Made by a program: the position numbers and the translations under genes
Origin: JBLIKP01 sp047635375
Lineage (GTDB): Bacteria; Bacteroidota; Bacteroidia; Sphingobacteriales; Sphingobacteriaceae
Assembly: GCA_047635375.1 (NCBI GenBank)
Contig: JBLIKP010000005.1
Coordinates: 1 to 58,367, forward strand
Direction: 5' to 3'
DNA length: 58,367 nt
Part shown: positions 55,414 through 58,367 of the stretch, one piece after another
How positions within the stretch are numbered: the first letter of the stretch is position 1
Layout of the letters: each line of letters begins with the position of its first letter
Notes under the pieces: model-generated
Told to the model about the DNA's origin: nothing
What the model saw: only the letters and a program-made list of their open reading frames with translations
The model's database searches: none

Positions 55414-56181
55414 TTGAATCAAAAAGATATATACAGCCTGTTAGAAAGCAGGGTAGAGAAGTACAATCGGCCTGATTTTATAACGCATGACCCGATTACC
55501 ATTCCGCACCAATTTACGCGTAAGGAAGATGTTGAGATTATGGGTTTTTGGAGTGCTATGCTTGCTTGGGGCCAGCGGGTGACGATTATCAACAAGTGCA
55601 ATGACTTAATAAGGATGATGGATGGTGCGCCGTATGAGTTCATCATGAATCACCAAGATTCCGATCTAAAGCCCTTTGTCGAATTCAAACACCGCACGTT
55701 CAATGGTACTGATGCGCTTTACTTCATTGAAACCTTTAGGAGGATGTATTCTGATGGGGATTCGATGTCGGAGTGGTTCCGGCCTATAGATGGTGAGCTG
55801 ACGATGGAGGGTGGTTTAAATCGCTTTCGCGGAAGGTTTTTCGATTCGCCCAATGCACCGCATCGCACAGGAAAACATGTGAGTAGTCCGCTTAAGAAGT
55901 CATCCTGCAAGCGCTTAAATATGTTTCTGCGCTGGATGGTGAGGAAGGATGAAAATGGCGTAGATTTCGGGTTGTGGAACGATTTTGGGGCGGAAAAATT
56001 GATTTGTCCGCTCGATGTCCACGTCGATCGGGTTGCTCGTAAATTGGGCTTAATCCAAAGAAAACAAGTCGACTGGCTTACGGCAATTGAACTTACGGAG
56101 CAGTTGAGGATGATGGATGCTGGGGATCCGGTGAAATATGATTTTGCGCTTTTTGGTTTGGGGATAGAGGAGAAGTTCTGA
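55414..56181 (+). CDS. TIGR02757 family protein
   Basis: This 255-residue protein must start at TTG 55414, because no ATG lies between the previous stop and the conserved region YSLLESRVEKYNRPDFITHDPITIPHQF. EIMGFWSAMLAWGQRVTIINKCNDL, SSPLKKSSCKRLNMFLRWMVRKD and PLDVHVDRVARKLGL are hallmarks of TIGR02757, a family of unknown function common in Bacteroidota. The last motif recalls helix-hairpin-helix DNA glycosylases. Its TGA stop is formed at the first base of an intergenic repeat. Confidence 0.88.
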   Translation: MNQKDIYSLLESRVEKYNRPDFITHDPITIPHQFTRKEDVEIMGFWSAMLAWGQRVTIINKCNDLIRMMDGAPYEFIMNHQDSDLKPFVEFKHRTFNGTDALYFIETFRRMYSDGDSMSEWFRPIDGELTMEGGLNRFRGRFFDSPNAPHRTGKHVSSPLKKSSCKRLNMFLRWMVRKDENGVDFGLWNDFGAEKLICPLDVHVDRVARKLGLIQRKQVDWLTAIELTEQLRMMDAGDPVKYDFALFGLGIEEKF

Positions 56182-56230
56182 ATTACGCCCATCTCCTTCG
56201 GGCTGGGTAAAAATTACGAATTACGAATTG
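56179..56230 (+). repeat. Repeat unit A, copy 1
   Basis: This shares about 45 bases with copies at 58031 and 58153. A hairpin core (GCCCA ... TGGGT outer stem, TCC-TTCG-GGG inner stem) is followed by AATTACG heptamers. The unit begins with the TGA stop codon of the TIGR02757 gene. Confidence 0.85.
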
Positions 56231-56593
56231 GTTTTTCGAAAGGGGAATTGCCTCGCTGGCTCGGCTTTTATCAATGCGCGGGTTTCAGGAGTGAAATTTT
56301 CTTGAATTGAATAGAGTCTCTGCGTTCTTCGCGCCTTCTTCGCGGGCCTTGCGGTAAAAACGAACGGTAACTCCTTCAGATTTCAATGTTAAATCTTGCT
56401 TAATCTAAAATACTCTTAACTCATCCCTCAAAAATCATTCCAGTCATGGCAGCTAGCCTGACGCAACCAATGTAATCCCGTAGTTGATGTGAAAAGAGTA
56501 AATCTAATCCATCTATCTAAAAATCCTTGAGGCACAAGGACAAGCGCAAAGCGCAACACTCGTAATTCGACATTCGACATTCGTAATTGCGAG
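56182..56593. repeat. Mosaic of small repeats between TIGR02757 gene and xerD
   Basis: These 412 bases hold no gene. In order: repeat A copy 1 (to 56230); a unit shared with 58247-58305 (about 56241-56300, GGGAATTGCCTCGC start); a TTCGCG-rich segment (56315-56362) ending GCCTTGCGGTAAAA, a type of repeat found between genes in many bacteria; about 150 bases of unique sequence; then four heptamers at 56561-56588 running into a hairpin at the xerD end. Confidence 0.75.
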
Positions 56594-56603
56594 CTACGCT
56601 CGC
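56561..56603. repeat. Heptamer run and hairpin at the xerD 3' end
   Basis: CGTAATT, CGACATT, CGACATT and CGTAATT follow each other exactly (56561-56588). They are followed by a perfect 6-bp hairpin GCGAGC-TAC-GCTCGC (56589-56603) that contains the last codons and the TAG stop of xerD on the minus strand. Confidence 0.8.
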
Positions 56604-57493
56604 GGATGAAATTGAGTAATCGTATCTTTTAAGTATCTCTTATCAAGATGTGTATAGATTTCAGTTGTAGTTATACTTTCATGTCCTAGCATGGTCTGAA
56701 CCGCACGTAAATCGGCGCCGCCTTCAATTAAATGTGTGGCAAAACTGTGGCGCAGGGTATGCGGAGAGATGGTCTTTTTCATCCCGATTTTGATGGCCAG
56801 ATTCTTTAAAATGGTGAAGATCATTACTCTTGTTAATCCAGCTCCTCGTCGGTTTAAAAACAGGGTGTCTTCATGCCCAGGTTTGATGGTAAGATGCACT
56901 CTTACTTCGTTCCTGTAAATTTCAATAAACTTAATAGTCGACTGGGCGATAGGTACTAGACGTTCTTTATCTCCCTTTCCCGTTACTTTGATGAAGCCTG
57001 AATTCAAATGCAGGTCTGAAATCTTTAAGGTGACAAGCTCGGTGACTCTTAATCCGCACCCGTACAAGGTTTCAAGCATGGTGCGGTTGCGCTGGCCCTC
57101 GGGTGTGCTTTGGTCAATGCCGTCCATAAGCAAGTCGATTTCCTCGAGTGAAAGTGTGTCAGGGAGTTTACGAGGTATTTTCGGGGTTTCTAGAAGTTCG
57201 GCGGGACTTATCTCGATGATGTCCTCAAGCAGCATCCACATGAAATAGGCTTTTATTCCGCTTAGAATACGGGCTTGACTTGATGCCGACATTCCCAATT
57301 CGTTCAAGTACACTAAAAAATCTCGCAGATCTTCTAAAGTGATTTTCTTGGGTTGGGGGTCAAAATCCTTAAGCTCAAAATATTGCTCTAGTTTTTGGAC
57401 GTCGGCGAGGTAGGCTTCCACGGAATTAGGGGAGAGGCTCTTTTCCAAAGATAGGTAGGCCTTAAAGCCTTTATGATATGCTGTCCAGTTCAA
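56594..57493 (-). CDS. xerD: Tyrosine recombinase XerD
   Basis: XerD resolves chromosome dimers at dif together with XerC. This 299-residue protein has the SAM-like N-terminal domain (1-90) and the catalytic domain with all active residues: R149 (GLRVTEL), K173 (GKGDKERLVP), H245 and R248 (HTLRHSFATHL), H271 (LGHESITTTEIY) and nucleophile Y280. The length is that of a core Xer protein, with no integron-specific insertion. It is divergent from aroQ. Its stop lies in an intergenic hairpin. Confidence 0.94.
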   Translation of the reverse strand: MNWTAYHKGFKAYLSLEKSLSPNSVEAYLADVQKLEQYFELKDFDPQPKKITLEDLRDFLVYLNELGMSASSQARILSGIKAYFMWMLLEDIIEISPAELLETPKIPRKLPDTLSLEEIDLLMDGIDQSTPEGQRNRTMLETLYGCGLRVTELVTLKISDLHLNSGFIKVTGKGDKERLVPIAQSTIKFIEIYRNEVRVHLTIKPGHEDTLFLNRRGAGLTRVMIFTILKNLAIKIGMKKTISPHTLRHSFATHLIEGGADLRAVQTMLGHESITTTEIYTHLDKRYLKDTITQFHPRA

Positions 57494-57567
57494 GTGATAA
57501 TATTATTCGATAAAATTGGGAAAATTTGAATAATAATGGGCTATTTTGCATGAAATAACACAGAAAT

Positions 57568-58020
57568 ATGACCATCGTAATCATAAACGGACCGAATCTT
57601 AATCTTCTAGGAACACGTGAGCCTGAAATTTATGGAAACCAGGATTTTATGGACTTCATGGAAGCGCTTTCTGGCGAATTCCCTGAGGTGGAGTTTGAAT
57701 ACTACCAGAGCAATGTGGAGGGTGAGATCATTAATAAACTGCAGGAATGTGGGTTTGACGGACAAGGGATTGTTTTAAATGCTGGCGGTTACACGCATAC
57801 TTCCATTGCCATTGCCGATGCAATCGCTGCGATTGAAAGCCCGGTGATTGAGGTGCATGTAAGCAATATCTACGCGAGAGAAAAAGAACGTCACACGACA
57901 CTTATTTCTAAGAATTGCATTGGCTCAATTAGCGGATTTAAACTTTATAGCTACTGGATGGCTGTTAATTATTTTGTGCGGGCGACTAGTGATGGTGCGA
58001 AGCAACAGGAGCAGGAGTAG
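57568..58020 (+). CDS. aroQ: Type II 3-dehydroquinate dehydratase
   Basis: AroQ dehydrates 3-dehydroquinate in the shikimate pathway. This 150-residue protein is close to the family length; the last 10 residues (GAKQQEQE) look like an unstructured tail. Key parts are IINGPNLNLLGTREPEIYG with catalytic Tyr22, YYQSNVEGEIINKLQ, NAGGYTHTSIAIADAI with Asn71 and His77, and VIEVHVSNIYAREKERHTTLIS. The family often has REEFRH where this has REKERH. It forms dodecamers in other species. Confidence 0.94.
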   Translation: MTIVIINGPNLNLLGTREPEIYGNQDFMDFMEALSGEFPEVEFEYYQSNVEGEIINKLQECGFDGQGIVLNAGGYTHTSIAIADAIAAIESPVIEVHVSNIYAREKERHTTLISKNCIGSISGFKLYSYWMAVNYFVRATSDGAKQQEQE

Positions 58021-58030
58021 AAGAGGGTGT

Positions 58031-58104
58031 TGAATTACGAATTACGCCCATCTCCTTCGGGCTGGGTAAAAATTACGAATTACGAATGGGGTATTTGGAA
58101 CGGG
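58031..58104 (+). repeat. Repeat unit A, copy 2
   Basis: 74 bases, identical to copy 3 except at 58057 (T here, G at 58179). Two AATTACG heptamers, the hairpin with a C(TTCG)G loop, two more heptamers, then GGGGTATTTGGAACGGG. Confidence 0.9.
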
Positions 58105-58153
58105 CCCTTCGAGTCCCTCCGCTTCGCGGAGCCTCAGGGACCTACACTTTTTT
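58103..58153 (+). repeat. Repeat unit B, copy 1 (structured, ends in T6)
   Basis: This 51-base unit overlaps the end of unit A copy 2. Inner stem 58117-58122 with 58126-58131; outer stem 58113-58116 with 58138-58141; then ACAC and six Ts. Compare copy 2 at 58317. Confidence 0.85.
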
Positions 58154-58226
58154 GAATTACGAATTACGCCCATCTCCTGCGGGCTGGGTAAAAATTACGA
58201 ATTACGAATGGGGTATTTGGAACGGG
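58153..58226 (+). repeat. Repeat unit A, copy 3
   Basis: 74 bases, one mismatch to copy 2. The mismatch turns loop TTCG into TGCG, both of the stable UNCG type. Confidence 0.9.
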
Positions 58227-58246
58227 AATTAATCGTTCATTTGAAA

Positions 58247-58305
58247 CGGGAATTGCCTCGCGGGCTCGCCTTTTTTTCGCTTCGCGGGTTCCAGAAGTGG
58301 AATCG
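58247..58305 (+). repeat. Repeat unit C, diverged copy
   Basis: Shares GGGAATTGCCTCGC-GGCTCG-CTTTT and a GCGGGTT-CAG-AGTG-AA tail with 56241-56300. Less similar than the A and B copies. Confidence 0.65.
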
Positions 58306-58316
58306 TTTTTAAACGC

Positions 58317-58367
58317 GGCCCTTCGAGTCCTTCCGCTGTGCGGAACCTCAGGGGCCTACACTTTTTT
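58317..58367 (+). repeat. Repeat unit B, copy 2 (runs to the window end)
   Basis: 51 bases with five differences from copy 1, all of which keep the same predicted fold. The array probably continues beyond the window. Confidence 0.85.

Noticed and set aside
58031..58367. CRISPR array
   Set aside because: The repeats are long, of different types, not evenly spaced and not separated by unique spacers of constant length; no cas gene is near.
56179..58367. Integron (integrase plus attC-like array)
   Set aside because: XerD is a core-length Xer protein without the integron integrase insertion, the repeats lie on both sides of it and beyond aroQ, and no cassettes lie between repeats.

Overview
The window is an AT-rich chromosomal segment from a member of the Bacteroidota, most likely a free-living Flavobacteriales-type bacterium. 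The evidence is the type IX secretion gene porQ, several large secreted proteins ending in T9SS-type sorting domains, the long plant/Chlamydia-like form of IspG, an S46 dipeptidyl-peptidase, TANNTTTG-like promoter boxes, and many PAS/receiver signalling genes. No rRNA, tRNA, CRISPR array, insertion sequence or prophage was seen.

Layout. 1-6.9 kb: the tail of a T9SS cargo gene, a GNAT acetyltransferase, a 1084-residue sortilin-like repeat protein and an M4 metalloprotease. 7-14 kb: Lon, a lipoprotein gene broken by one in-frame TGA, glutaryl-CoA dehydrogenase, a short-chain dehydrogenase and a PspC/LiaF-like envelope-stress pair. 14-21 kb: a kelch T9SS cargo protein, ispG followed by ccmB, ccsA/ccmC and a ccmD-like gene, then glutamate dehydrogenase. 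21-26.4 kb: a signalling island with a canonical receiver, a receiver whose phospho-Asp is Glu, a wrecked hybrid histidine kinase, an intact multi-PAS kinase and a wrecked Hpt gene. 26.4-36 kb: a broken 3-methyladenine glycosylase gene beside a free-Met-sulfoxide reductase, a DPP11-type peptidase, a DEAD-box helicase, a COG3014-type lipoprotein, an AtoE-type transporter and porQ. 36-43 kb: a dienelactone-hydrolase-like protein without its nucleophile and histidine, LOG, a response-regulator pseudogene, tpx, folB, a GlcD-like oxidase, SdpI and MATE proteins. 43-58 kb: ilvE, a UbiD-family decarboxylase, a FadL-type porin, a Tyr/Asn-rich lipoprotein, proS, a broken lipoprotein gene, an M28 T9SS peptidase, a cystathionine gamma-synthase/lyase, a TIGR02757 gene, xerD and aroQ.

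Two themes stand out. First, gene decay: six reading frames are broken by nonsense codons or frameshifts, and several belong to two-component signalling. The hybrid kinase and the Hpt protein, natural partners in one phosphorelay, are both ruined in the same 5 kb. Second, the intergenic stretches at 56182-56593 and 58021-58367 are mosaics of small repeats: heptamer runs of AATTACG type, a hairpin with a UNCG loop, and a 51-base element ending in T6. The two copies of the 51-base element differ at five positions, and all five preserve the predicted RNA fold. This repeat family is the best candidate here for something undescribed.

All calls are from reading the sequence and knowledge of the protein families. 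No database search was run.
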